Assembly (NCBI RefSeq): GCF_001468135.1
Contig: NZ_LNYU01000091.1
Span: 225,850-289,849 of the forward strand
DNA: 64,000 nucleotides
Direction of reading: 5' to 3'
From: Legionella santicrucis
GTDB lineage: Bacteria > Pseudomonadota > Gammaproteobacteria > Legionellales > Legionellaceae
Shown here: in pieces, positions 28,637 to 38,167 of the stretch
Numbering within the stretch: position 1 is the stretch's first letter
Layout: the number at the start of each line of letters is the position of its first letter
Position numbers and translations under genes: made by a program
The notes under the pieces: generated by a model
What the model saw: the letters and a program-made list of their open reading frames with translations, nothing else
Database searches by the model: none
Told to the model about the DNA's origin: nothing

Positions 28637-30085
28637 TTATAACCCGTTTACTAAAGAAGCAAAAGCCTCGCCTCTATGATTAAAATCGCGAAACATATCC
28701 AAACTAGCACATGCAGGAGATAATAAAACTACATCACCTGGTTTTGCCTGTAACTTAGCAACTTCGACAGCGTTATCTAATGAGGAAGCGCGTGATATTG
28801 GTACTACATCCGCCAATGCAGCCTCTATTTTATCTGCATCTTCACCAATTAAAATAATGGATCTTACAAAATCAGCAATCGGTTGAGCCAGTTCCCTAAA
28901 ATCAGCTCCTTTTCCTTGCCCACCGGCAATAAGTACAATCTTTCCTTGCATAGAACCTCCTATTCCATTAATTGCAGAGATTGTTGCACCAATATTTGTC
29001 CCTTTTGAATCATTTATCCAATCTACGCCATCTAGGGTTCGCACCCATTGACAACGATGAGGCAATCCCGTAAATGTAGTTAATACCTCAATAATGTGTT
29101 GCTGTGTAATACCTGCCGTATCGGCTAAAGCACATGCGGCAAGTGCATTAAACCAATTATGCACTCCCTTGATTAATACAGAGTCAACGGGCAAAAAGCA
29201 AGTATGGCCCTTTGCCAAGTATATTTTATTCTCTTGCCGAATTAAACCCCAATTGTTTTTTTCAGGAGCATTTTTACCAAAAGAAATCCGATTAATATCT
29301 TCTCTCAAATGGCGTTTTTCATTTTCTCCCTCGTCCCAGAGAGAAGGAGCTTGAAGAGTAGATGAAGGGGTGCTAGTGCAGGATTTGGGGCTGATGCTTA
29401 CCTCATCATGGCTAGAAGCCATAGGAACAGTATCAAGATCATCACGGTTAAATAACGCGACTTGTGCTTTATGGTAGATTCGCTGCTTCGCTTGGATATA
29501 GGCCTCCATAGTATGATGCCTATCTAAATGATCAGGAGTCACGTTTAAAATAGTAGCAGCAATCGGCTCCAATGAATAAGTTAAATCCAATTGAAAACTT
29601 GATAACTCTAAAACCCAAAGATCATATTGATGTTCATCATCAAGCATATCAAGAACTGGTGTTCCAATATTCCCAGCGACGGCAACTTTATATCCTGCTG
29701 CCTTAGCCATTTCTCCCACTAAAGTAGTAACCGTTGATTTTCCATTAGTTCCAGTAATTGCTATGACTGGGGCATGAATCTCACGAGCCAGACACTCTAT
29801 ATCACCATAAATAGCTACGCCTACCTGCATAGCCTTCTTTAAAAAAGGGGTGTCTAAAGACAACCCTGGACTGGCAATAATATCTGAGAGTTGGTGGATT
29901 ATTTCATCAGGAATATCTTGGATATAAAGAGAGACATTTGGAAATTCTCGAGTAAACTCAGCAATACTCGGCGCTTGGGCGCGCGTATCAAAAGCAATAA
30001 ATGGTTTATTATTTCTACGTAAATACCGTGCTACTGATAAACCAGTTTTACCCAAACCTGCAATTAAATACAACGGAGGATTCAT
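28637..30085 (-). CDS. murD: UDP-N-acetylmuramoyl-L-alanine--D-glutamate ligase with an in-frame insertion
   Basis: The 482-aa protein is about 40 residues longer than E. coli MurD (438 aa). Motifs are in order: AGLGKTGLSVARYL, the ATP loop AITGTNGKSTVTTLVGE, LELSSFQLD, NVTPDHLDRH, WINDSKGTNIGATI and LLSPACASLDMF. The extra length lies at about residues 222-262, between FNRDDLDTVP and RISFGKN, where E. coli has only a few residues. The insert is Ser/Thr/Pro-rich then charged, unlike the rest of the protein. All catalytic motifs remain in frame, so activity is likely kept. Confidence 0.95.
   Translation of the reverse strand: MNPPLYLIAGLGKTGLSVARYLRRNNKPFIAFDTRAQAPSIAEFTREFPNVSLYIQDIPDEIIHQLSDIIASPGLSLDTPFLKKAMQVGVAIYGDIECLAREIHAPVIAITGTNGKSTVTTLVGEMAKAAGYKVAVAGNIGTPVLDMLDDEHQYDLWVLELSSFQLDLTYSLEPIAATILNVTPDHLDRHHTMEAYIQAKQRIYHKAQVALFNRDDLDTVPMASSHDEVSISPKSCTSTPSSTLQAPSLWDEGENEKRHLREDINRISFGKNAPEKNNWGLIRQENKIYLAKGHTCFLPVDSVLIKGVHNWFNALAACALADTAGITQQHIIEVLTTFTGLPHRCQWVRTLDGVDWINDSKGTNIGATISAINGIGGSMQGKIVLIAGGQGKGADFRELAQPIADFVRSIILIGEDADKIEAALADVVPISRASSLDNAVEVAKLQAKPGDVVLLSPACASLDMFRDFNHRGEAFASLVNGL
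29300..29422 (-). repeat. Candidate repeat-derived insertion inside murD
   Basis: About 120 bp encode MurD residues 222-262, absent in E. coli MurD. The plus strand reads CTCCCTCGTCCCAGAGAGA, then AAGGAGCTTGAAGAGTAG, which resembles intergenic CCCTC/GAGGG-type bacterial repeats. Its identity as a repeat is inference; no second copy lies in this window. Confidence 0.4.
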
Positions 30086-30097
30086 GAGTGCACCTTT

Positions 30098-31183
30098 TTA
30101 TCGAAGTTTTAAAGTCGCTAATCCGCATAAAACAAACACTACAGTAATAATCCAAAATCTAACAATTATTTTTGGCTCCGACCATCCTTTTAACTCAAAA
30201 TGGTGATGTAAAGGTGCCATTCGAAATAATCGTTTACCATGAGTGTACTTGAAATATCCTACTTGTAAAATGACAGAGATTGTTTCAATAACAAACAAAC
30301 CACCCATCATTAATAAAACCAACTCTTCCCGAATCACTACAGCAACAATACCTAGCGCAGCCCCCAAGGCTAAAGAACCTACATCACCCATAAATACTTG
30401 AGCAGGGTAGCTGTTATACCAAAGAAAACCAAGACCTGCACCAACAATTGAAGAACAAAAAATGGTTAACTCTCCAGTGTTGGGAACATAGGGTATGCCC
30501 AAATAAGGTGCATAGACTGCATTGCTAGACGCGTACGCAAATATACCTAAAGCCCCAGCAACCATGACTATAGGCATAATTGCTAATCCATCTAATCCAT
30601 CAGTCAAATTCACCGCATTAGAACTTCCCACAATAACAAAATAACCTAGAACAGGAAAAAATATACCTAAACCTATAGTCAATGATTTAAAAAAAGGCAC
30701 AGTTAACTGTGTATGTACTGGCAAAGCTGCATGCATGTACAAATAAATTACTGCGATTAGTGCTACTACCGATTGCCAAAAATATTTCCAACGTGCAGGC
30801 AGGCCCTTACTGTTTTTTAATACTAGTTTGCGATAATCATCAACCCAGCCAACAACCCCATTTCCTAAAGTCACTAAAAGAACAAGCCATAAACTGGGCT
30901 GTTGCAAATCGCCCCAGAGCAAGCAACTCACAGTAACTGCTAATAAAATCAACACCCCACCCATAGTTGGAGTGCCTGCTTTAGATAAATGTGATTGAGG
31001 TCCATCATCTCGTACCATCTGACCTATCTGCAAGCCACGTAACCAACGAATCATAATAGGACCACATACTAATCCTACTATAAGAGCAGTTAAAGAAGCC
31101 AAAATAGATCTAAAAGTCAGGTATTGAAAAACTCGTAACGCATGATATTGTCCTTGAAATAACTGCGTTAGCCAGTAAAGCAT
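30098..31183 (-). CDS. mraY: Phospho-N-acetylmuramoyl-pentapeptide-transferase
   Basis: This 361-aa protein has ten membrane segments. Signatures include [15 protein letters not shown], the Asp pair in [38 protein letters not shown] and the HHH segment in [13 protein letters not shown]. It forms lipid I from UDP-MurNAc-pentapeptide and undecaprenyl phosphate. It is spaced 12 bp from murD. An unusual 328-bp gap separates it from murF. Confidence 0.96.
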   Translation of the reverse strand: MLYWLTQLFQGQYHALRVFQYLTFRSILASLTALIVGLVCGPIMIRWLRGLQIGQMVRDDGPQSHLSKAGTPTMGGVLILLAVTVSCLLWGDLQQPSLWLVLLVTLGNGVVGWVDDYRKLVLKNSKGLPARWKYFWQSVVALIAVIYLYMHAALPVHTQLTVPFFKSLTIGLGIFFPVLGYFVIVGSSNAVNLTDGLDGLAIMPIVMVAGALGIFAYASSNAVYAPYLGIPYVPNTGELTIFCSSIVGAGLGFLWYNSYPAQVFMGDVGSLALGAALGIVAVVIREELVLLMMGGLFVIETISVILQVGYFKYTHGKRLFRMAPLHHHFELKGWSEPKIIVRFWIITVVFVLCGLATLKLR

Positions 31184-31511
31184 AAATTGTTCCTCTCGTT
31201 AGCGCCCAATGATAGGTTCTTATTAAATAATGCCCAACAGGTTAATGGGCCAAAAAGTGGCCAAGCATACCATAAACATACAATCCATTCAGCATTCTGT
31301 AAAAAAATTCTTGAACCCGTAATTCAATTCATTCAATAGACCACTCGCATAACAACATCTTTTGCCTCATTTGGCGTTACAAGTATTTCTACGGTGCACA
31401 TTTACTCTTAATACAACCTCAATAACTCGAAACACTTGTCCTTTGCACGCACAAAAAATTGACTAGTAGTACAAGAAATCCCATGATGAACGAATCCAAT
31501 CACCATTTAAT
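31184..31511 (-). promoter_or_regulatory. 328-bp leader between murF and mraY with overlapping hairpins
   Basis: No gene is visible. Two short hairpins compete for the same bases: GCCCA/TGGGC (31232-31236 with 31246-31250) and GGCCA/TGGCC (31248-31252 with 31258-31262). This is an attenuator-like arrangement about 50-80 bases before mraY. A separate promoter for mraY and the genes after it is likely, but no consensus promoter stands out. Confidence 0.3.
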
Positions 31512-32837
31512 TTATATAAGCTGATGCACAATTTTTTCCATGGCACTAGAACGAGATCCTTTAACCAAAACCACCGTGTCAGCGGATAATTTTCCAACTA
31601 GATTTTGTACAAGCTGTTCTTGGCTGGAAAAATACTCACCACCAACCCCAAATGCCTCTGCAGCCAATCTGCTATTAGAACCACAACAAAGGAGCTGATC
31701 AATGCCTAAACGACGCGCTGCAATCCCAACCTCTTGATGATGTTGAGTTGCCCAAGCTCCCAATTCGCCCATGTCGCCAAACACAAAAATTTTTTTCCCG
31801 GGGCGCTCTGCTAATACTTCTAAAGCAACCAAAACTGAGCGTAAATTTGCATTATAAGTATCATCAATTACTGTAGATTGATTTTTTCCAGCAAGAACAG
31901 TCAAACGGCCTTTTATTCCACCAAAGAGATTTAACCCTTGTTGAATCTCTTTAGCGGAGATACCTATAGCATGACAGCAAGCAGCTGCTGCTAATGCATT
32001 ACGAACATTATGTAAACCAGGGACTTTTAAATGAATATCGGCTCGCCCATTAGGAACTATTAAAGAAAACTGTCCACAACCTTGAGTATCCAACTGAACA
32101 TCTTGAGCATAAATATCCGCAGGATGTTCTATAGAGAAACGAAGTACTTTTTTATCCAGCAACAATTCATCCCAGAAATGTGCATAAGCATCATCATCAT
32201 TGACTACCGCGGTTCCTGCGGAAGATAAACCTTGATGTATTTCTCCTTTAGCACGGGCCACACCATCTATAGAACCAAAACCTTCCACATGTGCTGGAGC
32301 AATATTATTAATTAAAGTAACATCAGGATGAACAATTGCAACCGTATGCGCAATTTCACCTGGATGATTTGCCCCTAATTCAAAAACAGCATAACGATGT
32401 TGACTATTTAGTTGAAAAACACTTAATGGGGCACCAATATGATTATTGAGATTTCCTTTGGTAGAATGCGAGGGGGAAGGTAGAATAGCGGCAATCATTT
32501 CTTTTGTGGTAGTTTTCCCATTAGAACCAGTAAGCGCAATAACTGGACAATGCACATTTTGTCGGTGTGCAGCTGCTATCTTAGCCAACGCCTGAATTGG
32601 ATCAGGAACAACAAACTGTGGGATATGTACTCCATCTACTATACGACTCACTATTGCAGCTACCGCACCGCGAGATTCAGCTTCTTTAATAAAATCATGA
32701 CCATCAAAACGCTCCCCGTGAATAGCAATAAATAAACTACCTGATTTGAGTTCGCGACTATCAATACAAATACCAGTAAGTTCAGTATTAATCTGGCATG
32801 ATTGGGCAAGTAATGCAGCAACTGTATTTAGATTCAT
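31512..32837 (-). CDS. murF: UDP-N-acetylmuramoyl-tripeptide--D-alanyl-D-alanine ligase
   Basis: The 441-aa Mur ligase has the ATP loop ALTGSNGKTTTKEMIAAIL, FELGANHPGEIAHTV, the NNIAPAHVEGFGS segment and DDTYNANLRSVLVALEVL. The N-terminal substrate domain GICIDSRELKSGSLFIA marks it as MurF/MurE type, and the NPE-less DDTYNAN identifies MurF. It adds the D-Ala-D-Ala made by Ddl. It starts the dcw group here; murE, ftsI, ftsL and mraZ are not in the window. Confidence 0.95.
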   Translation of the reverse strand: MNLNTVAALLAQSCQINTELTGICIDSRELKSGSLFIAIHGERFDGHDFIKEAESRGAVAAIVSRIVDGVHIPQFVVPDPIQALAKIAAAHRQNVHCPVIALTGSNGKTTTKEMIAAILPSPSHSTKGNLNNHIGAPLSVFQLNSQHRYAVFELGANHPGEIAHTVAIVHPDVTLINNIAPAHVEGFGSIDGVARAKGEIHQGLSSAGTAVVNDDDAYAHFWDELLLDKKVLRFSIEHPADIYAQDVQLDTQGCGQFSLIVPNGRADIHLKVPGLHNVRNALAAAACCHAIGISAKEIQQGLNLFGGIKGRLTVLAGKNQSTVIDDTYNANLRSVLVALEVLAERPGKKIFVFGDMGELGAWATQHHQEVGIAARRLGIDQLLCCGSNSRLAAEAFGVGGEYFSSQEQLVQNLVGKLSADTVVLVKGSRSSAMEKIVHQLI

Positions 32838-32957
32838 AATAATAAGGCATGGCTAAAACTCTAGTGTACTAACACTTGAGCTTAGAGTTCAAGGGGAATA
32901 AGAGTATAAATTGTTGCACAAAAACACCCAGCATTGATATTAAGATAGTTGCTGTAA

Positions 32958-32989
32958 GTTGGGCTTTATATAAAATAACGTAGCCCAAC
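32958..32989. repeat. Hairpin with REP-like GTAGCCCAAC arm, between zipA and murF
   Basis: GTTGGGCT (32958-32965) pairs with AGCCCAAC (32982-32989) across 16 bases. It lies 16 bases beyond the zipA stop and may end the smc-zipA transcript, though no T-tract follows. The arm resembles the core of the repeats near 13470 and 13962. Confidence 0.4.
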
Positions 32990-33005
32990 CTTGTATTTCA
33001 ATAAG

Positions 33006-33821
33006 TCAAGATGATGCGGCCACCGATTCAAAAGATGGATTTATTTGTAATGATTGATAATAGCGAGAAATTCGCTCTTCTGTTAAAGGCTTACGTCGAT
33101 CGTCAAGCAAATGCGCATCTAACTCTTCACTTAACTGTCGCGCAGTTTCTAACATAACTGCCAAACGTTCTTTATCAATACCTGAATTTTTTGAAGAGTG
33201 CATATATAAACATAAACCACGTACACTAAAAGCACCTATATTCTGTAAGTCAAAAACCCCTGTTGCTGTTGCTGCGGCTAGACTAAACAAAACCGGTCCC
33301 TGACCATTTGGGAACTGATGGCGATGGAATAAATGTCCTTCACCGAAGCGTAAACCAACTGCTAAAACTGTCTGTAATAACTCATACCCAGCGAATTGCC
33401 TGTTTTCTTTTGCAAGCAGAAGTATCATTAAAGTAGAAGGAACATCATTCTTTGGTGTCGTTTGTATTTCTATTCTTGGTTCTGGTTTAGGGTCAATTTT
33501 TAATTTGATTTCATTTTCATTATCTTCCGGCAACAAACGAGGAGACGAAACATTTTCAGTAGGCTTTTTAAATAATGGCAAATCATCATCTTTTTCTACT
33601 TCATTACCTAAACTAGAAGTGACATTGACTTTACGTACAGCAATAATGTCATCACTATAATTCTGCGCACCAGCTGTATTCTTCTCTGATACTCCCAGAC
33701 TGGGTTGGTAACGTTCTGGACTTAAGCTCTGTTTTCGAGCCTTCATTAAGCGCCAAATTGCTACAATGACACCAATCAACAACAGGACATTAAGAATTAA
33801 GCTCCAATTTGCCTGCATCAT
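33006..33821 (-). CDS. zipA: Cell division protein ZipA
   Basis: This 271-aa protein has the expected three parts: an N-terminal membrane anchor (WSLILNVLLLIGVIVAIWRL), a charged Pro/Lys/Glu-rich linker (about 27-125) and the C-terminal FtsZ-binding domain with FAGYELLQTVLAVGLRFGEG and FSLAAATATGVFDL. It tethers FtsZ to the membrane. Its ATG directly abuts the smc stop codon. Confidence 0.92.
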   Translation of the reverse strand: MMQANWSLILNVLLLIGVIVAIWRLMKARKQSLSPERYQPSLGVSEKNTAGAQNYSDDIIAVRKVNVTSSLGNEVEKDDDLPLFKKPTENVSSPRLLPEDNENEIKLKIDPKPEPRIEIQTTPKNDVPSTLMILLLAKENRQFAGYELLQTVLAVGLRFGEGHLFHRHQFPNGQGPVLFSLAAATATGVFDLQNIGAFSVRGLCLYMHSSKNSGIDKERLAVMLETARQLSEELDAHLLDDRRKPLTEERISRYYQSLQINPSFESVAASS

Positions 33822-36800
33822 CTACTCCATCGCCAAAGCTTGTGTTACATCAACCGCAACCAAGCGCGATACCCCTGGTTCACGCATAGTTACCCCAATC
33901 AAATGATCTGCCAACTCCATTGTCACTTTATTGTGTGTTATAAAGAGAAATTGCACAAATTGTGACATTTCTTTCACCAAAGTGCAAAAACGCCCCACAT
34001 TTACATCATCTAAAGGTGCATCTACTTCATCTAACATACAAAATGGTGAAGGATTTAACTGAAAAATAGCAAATACCAATGCTACAGCCGTCATTGCCTT
34101 CTCCCCTCCAGATAACAAATGAATCGTACTATTACGTTTTCCTGGGGGTTGTGCCATTACTACAATACCAGCTTCCAACAGATTATCACAAGTTAATTCA
34201 AGCTGCGCTCTTCCTCCACCAAACAAACGTGGGAAAAGTGCCTTAAATGAAGTATTTACTTCCTCAAAAGTATTTTCCAATCGCAATCGAGTTTCTTTAT
34301 CCATCTTATCAATGGCAGATTCCAGCGTTGCCAAAGCTTCGCTTAAGTCATTATATTGTTCGTCTAAATATACTTTACGTTGCTGCTCAGTAGCAAATTC
34401 CTCAATTGCCGCTAGATTAATTGCCCCTAAACGTTTAATTTTCTCTGCAAGAGCAATTAGCTCATCTTCGCGTATACTTTGTGTTATACCCTTAGGTATT
34501 TGTTCTAACACAACTTGCGCTTGTAACTCAGATTCATCTAATGATTCTTGTACTGAGCTTGCTCGCACTGCTAAAGCTTGCTCCTCCATACGAACTTGCG
34601 CAATGAGCTCTTGAATACGTTTGACCTCTACATCACAGTTTAAAATATTTTTCTCACAATCTTCAAGCTCCATTCTCAACTGCAACAATTGCTCTCTGCT
34701 TAAAGTTAATTGTGACTCTACCTCGCTATGCTTTTGTAATTGTTGCGCCAGTTGGTCTTTAAGTTCTATCCCTGGCTCTTCAGTTTGTAAACAAAGCAAC
34801 GCTATATGTTCAAGACGTTCTTGCAAAATATCTAAACGTTCTTTTTCTCTCTGAATACGATCTTCAAGCTGTTGTATTTTGTTTTTTTCTCGATCATATT
34901 CCAACTCTGCTTGATGTAGTTGCAATCGAGACTCTTCTACTTGTTTCTTTTTTAATGTTAAACCATCTAACCATTCTTGTTTTTCGTGTAAACACTCTTC
35001 TTGTCGTTGCTCATATTCACGATATTGCCCTTCTAAAGAATGCAATTTTTCTTTGATATTACATTGTTCAGCTGCAATTTCTTCCAGAAGAAATTGCAAT
35101 TCTTCACATTCAACAGTTAAAACAATTGCTTGTTTTTCTGCATGAGAAATCGCTTGTTCATTATTACTTAGTGCTGAACCATTTGTCCTTAATGCTTCAT
35201 TACTGGTGTTGACATTAAGCTGTTGCAGTTCAATATCCTTTAAACCTTTTTGTAATTGTAGATGGGTATGATCACGCTCTGCTCTTAGCACATCTATCCT
35301 CTGTTGTAACTCTTGAACCAGCAATGACAAATCTCCAATTTTTTGTTGACGTACCAAGAAACCTACATCATCTTGCTCTTCAGAATTAACAAATTTTACC
35401 CATCCTTGTCCTAACCAAAAACCCTCTGGAGTAATAATCGATTGATATCCCTCTAATTCAGGCAACCAGCTTAATGCTTCGTCAAAATGTTCAGCAGCAT
35501 AAATATGTTCTAATGGAGATACATTTGCAGGTATTACTCCATGTATTTTATCCATAAGGCGTGGACGAGAATCAGACTGAGTATTTCTATTTATTAAAGT
35601 AACAATGCATTCACCCTGATGTTCACAATTTACTCGTTGCGGCCACAGCTCATCAAAAGTTTCTAAAACATAGGCATGCAATGTTTCATTGAGTACTCGC
35701 TCACATGCAGTTTGCCATTTACTCTCAACCTGCAAAACATCCATTAATCTTGGTTTTTCGGACCACTCTTGAATGCCTTTTTTATTTTTTTTCACGCCTT
35801 GTCGTGCCGCACGCTGGGCAGCTATTAACGCAGCATGCTCCGTATTGGCTCGATGAAAATCATCTTGCACTCCATGTAATTGCTGTTCGATTTCTTGTAA
35901 CTTAGTTCGTAGTTGCTCTGTACTTTCTTGACTTTGATTTAATTGACGCTCATCAAATTCCTGATCTGCAATGAGCTTAATATGTTGTTCTTGTAATTTT
36001 TTTTGTGTCTGTTGTAATTCGTTTATTGAGATAGATTCTTGTTCTAATTTAAGTTTTTCTAGTCTTAAAAGCGTTTGCTGATACTTTTCTTCTAAATGCT
36101 GTGCTTGCACTTGTGCCACTTGAAATTCTCTTTGCAGATTGTTGGCATGCGTTTGAACTTCTTGCCAATGTAGCTCCCATTGTACCTGCTGTTTTTGGGT
36201 TTCTTGATAACTTGCATCTTGCTCTTTAAATTGAACACTTAATTGTTCGAGCTTCTCTGCTAAACTTTGAGCATTCTGTTGGCAACGAAGCAAATCTTCT
36301 TTATCCTCTTGCCATTGTTCCGCAATAGCCTGCCAATCCGCTTGCATTTGCTGTTGGTCTTGTTCCAGGCGTTTCTTCTCGCGCATTTGTTGCTGGATGG
36401 TTTCCTCCAAACGTGCTATTTCAGTGCCTAATTGGTAAAAACCAGCTTGAATTTGTTGGGTTTGCTCATCTACATCATAAATTTTTTCGTTTAAAATAAT
36501 ACGTTCTTTATTCACGTTGGTGAGTGCACTTTGTTGCTGCTCATAATGCACTGCCAAGTCCTGCAATTGATGTTGTTTTGCTTCTTGTTGGCTTACCAAA
36601 TCTTGCCATTTAAGTGCCAAAATTTCTGCACGACATAATTGTTCTTCATCTTTAAGAATGAGATAACGCTCCGCGGCTTTAGCTTGCCGTTCCAAACGTT
36701 GTAATTGTTTCTCTAATTCATCTCGAATGTCTGCTACGCGAGTCAAATTTTCACGCGTATGAGCAATACGTTGCAAAGTTTCACGTCGACGTTCTTTATA

Positions 36801-37316
36801 CTTAGAAACTCCAGCAGCCTCTTCAAAAAATACCCTTAACTCCTCAGGTTTCGCTTCAATAAGTTGAGAAATCGTACCCTGTCCAATAATTGAATAACCA
36901 CGAGCGCCTGCTCCAGTACCAAGAAAAATATCAGTAATATCTTTACGACGACAGCGACTCCCATTTAGGTAATAAGAAGAATCACCATCACGGGTAACTA
37001 CACGCTTAACTGCAATTTCACCATAGCTGGCAAAAGGACCGGTTAAACGTCCAAGGCTGTTATCAAATACCAATTCAACTGAGGCTTGACCTACAGATTT
37101 ACGATGAGAAGAACCATTAAAAATGACATCGATCATCGATTCACCACGCAAATTTCGTGCAGAACTCTCCCCCATAACCCAACGTACGGCATCAATGATG
37201 TTTGATTTCCCACAACCATTCGGACCAACAACCGCTACTAATTGACTTGGAAAATGTACTACCGTGGGATCAACAAAAGATTTAAAACCCGCTAATTTCA
37301 ATTGTTTCAGATGCAT
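33822..37316 (-). CDS. smc: Chromosome segregation ATPase SMC
   Basis: At 1164 aa this is full-length SMC. The N-terminal Walker A is VVGPNGCGKSNIIDAVRWVM. Long Gln/Glu-rich coiled coils flank a hinge around residues 505-660. The C-terminal head carries LLSGGEKAMTAVAL (signature) and FCMLDEVDAPLDD (Walker B). It compacts and separates chromosomes with ScpA and ScpB, which are not nearby. The smc-zipA pairing is common in gammaproteobacteria that use SMC and not MukB. Confidence 0.96.
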   Translation of the reverse strand: MHLKQLKLAGFKSFVDPTVVHFPSQLVAVVGPNGCGKSNIIDAVRWVMGESSARNLRGESMIDVIFNGSSHRKSVGQASVELVFDNSLGRLTGPFASYGEIAVKRVVTRDGDSSYYLNGSRCRRKDITDIFLGTGAGARGYSIIGQGTISQLIEAKPEELRVFFEEAAGVSKYKERRRETLQRIAHTRENLTRVADIRDELEKQLQRLERQAKAAERYLILKDEEQLCRAEILALKWQDLVSQQEAKQHQLQDLAVHYEQQQSALTNVNKERIILNEKIYDVDEQTQQIQAGFYQLGTEIARLEETIQQQMREKKRLEQDQQQMQADWQAIAEQWQEDKEDLLRCQQNAQSLAEKLEQLSVQFKEQDASYQETQKQQVQWELHWQEVQTHANNLQREFQVAQVQAQHLEEKYQQTLLRLEKLKLEQESISINELQQTQKKLQEQHIKLIADQEFDERQLNQSQESTEQLRTKLQEIEQQLHGVQDDFHRANTEHAALIAAQRAARQGVKKNKKGIQEWSEKPRLMDVLQVESKWQTACERVLNETLHAYVLETFDELWPQRVNCEHQGECIVTLINRNTQSDSRPRLMDKIHGVIPANVSPLEHIYAAEHFDEALSWLPELEGYQSIITPEGFWLGQGWVKFVNSEEQDDVGFLVRQQKIGDLSLLVQELQQRIDVLRAERDHTHLQLQKGLKDIELQQLNVNTSNEALRTNGSALSNNEQAISHAEKQAIVLTVECEELQFLLEEIAAEQCNIKEKLHSLEGQYREYEQRQEECLHEKQEWLDGLTLKKKQVEESRLQLHQAELEYDREKNKIQQLEDRIQREKERLDILQERLEHIALLCLQTEEPGIELKDQLAQQLQKHSEVESQLTLSREQLLQLRMELEDCEKNILNCDVEVKRIQELIAQVRMEEQALAVRASSVQESLDESELQAQVVLEQIPKGITQSIREDELIALAEKIKRLGAINLAAIEEFATEQQRKVYLDEQYNDLSEALATLESAIDKMDKETRLRLENTFEEVNTSFKALFPRLFGGGRAQLELTCDNLLEAGIVVMAQPPGKRNSTIHLLSGGEKAMTAVALVFAIFQLNPSPFCMLDEVDAPLDDVNVGRFCTLVKEMSQFVQFLFITHNKVTMELADHLIGVTMREPGVSRLVAVDVTQALAME

Positions 37317-37489
37317 AGGAATAGCAATTTAAACAAAATAAAGAATCATTATAACTGAGGATGAGCAGGCTATCTATATAAGCATTAACCTTGGGCTCAC
37401 CATAAGTTTCGAATCAGCTTGCCACTTAATTTGACAAGAATTAAAATATTTATATAATTACATCCAATTTAATGCAAATTGGATAGATA

Positions 37490-38167
37490 ATGAGGTATTT
37501 AGTTAGTCAATCACTTAGCGCAATAACATTAGGTACAGTGATTCTATTTTCAGGTCCAACTTTTGCAGAACCTCCTAATTTAACTGTAGTAAAGAATGAG
37601 CTCAAAAATTATCATGATTCTGGGGTTTATCAAAAAGAGCTAACCCAAGTTATTCATAAGGCACAAAAATACATCGATCAGCAAGCCAATCTAAATAAAA
37701 AAGAAAAACTGCCCAAGAAACTTGCTATTGTTTTAGACATTGATGAGACTAGTTTATCCAATTATAACTCAATGATTCAACGTGATTTCGGTGGGAATCG
37801 TAAACAATATCATCAAGATATAATGACGGCAAAAGCCCCAGCCATTAAGCCTATGCTTGCTTTATATCAAGATGCCCTTGCTCATAATGTCAAAGTATTT
37901 TTTGTCACCGGAAGAAATGAATCAGAGCGCAAAGCTACAGAGCAAAATTTAATTAAAGAAGGCTATAGTCAATGGGCCGGTCTCTATTTACGCCCTATGG
38001 ATTATTCATCTAAATCCATTATTCCATTTAAATCGCATACACGAAAAACAATCACGGAAAAAGGTTATACGATTGTCGCCTCTATAGGTGATCAATACAG
38101 CGATCTAAAAGGCGGGTATGCTCAAAAAGTATTTAAATTACCCAACCCCTATTACTATTTACCTTAG
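37490..38167 (+). CDS. Secreted HAD class B acid phosphatase
   Basis: The 225-aa precursor has a signal peptide ending near SGPTFAEPP. The HAD motif I is VLDIDETSLSNYN (DxDxT). Motif II is FFVTGR, followed by a Lys-rich region, and motif IV is ASIGDQYSDLKGGYA. It belongs to the PF03767 group of periplasmic or secreted phosphomonoesterases, which includes Legionella acid phosphatases. Its stop codon overlaps that of the convergent HDAC-like gene. Confidence 0.88.
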   Translation: MRYLVSQSLSAITLGTVILFSGPTFAEPPNLTVVKNELKNYHDSGVYQKELTQVIHKAQKYIDQQANLNKKEKLPKKLAIVLDIDETSLSNYNSMIQRDFGGNRKQYHQDIMTAKAPAIKPMLALYQDALAHNVKVFFVTGRNESERKATEQNLIKEGYSQWAGLYLRPMDYSSKSIIPFKSHTRKTITEKGYTIVASIGDQYSDLKGGYAQKVFKLPNPYYYLP

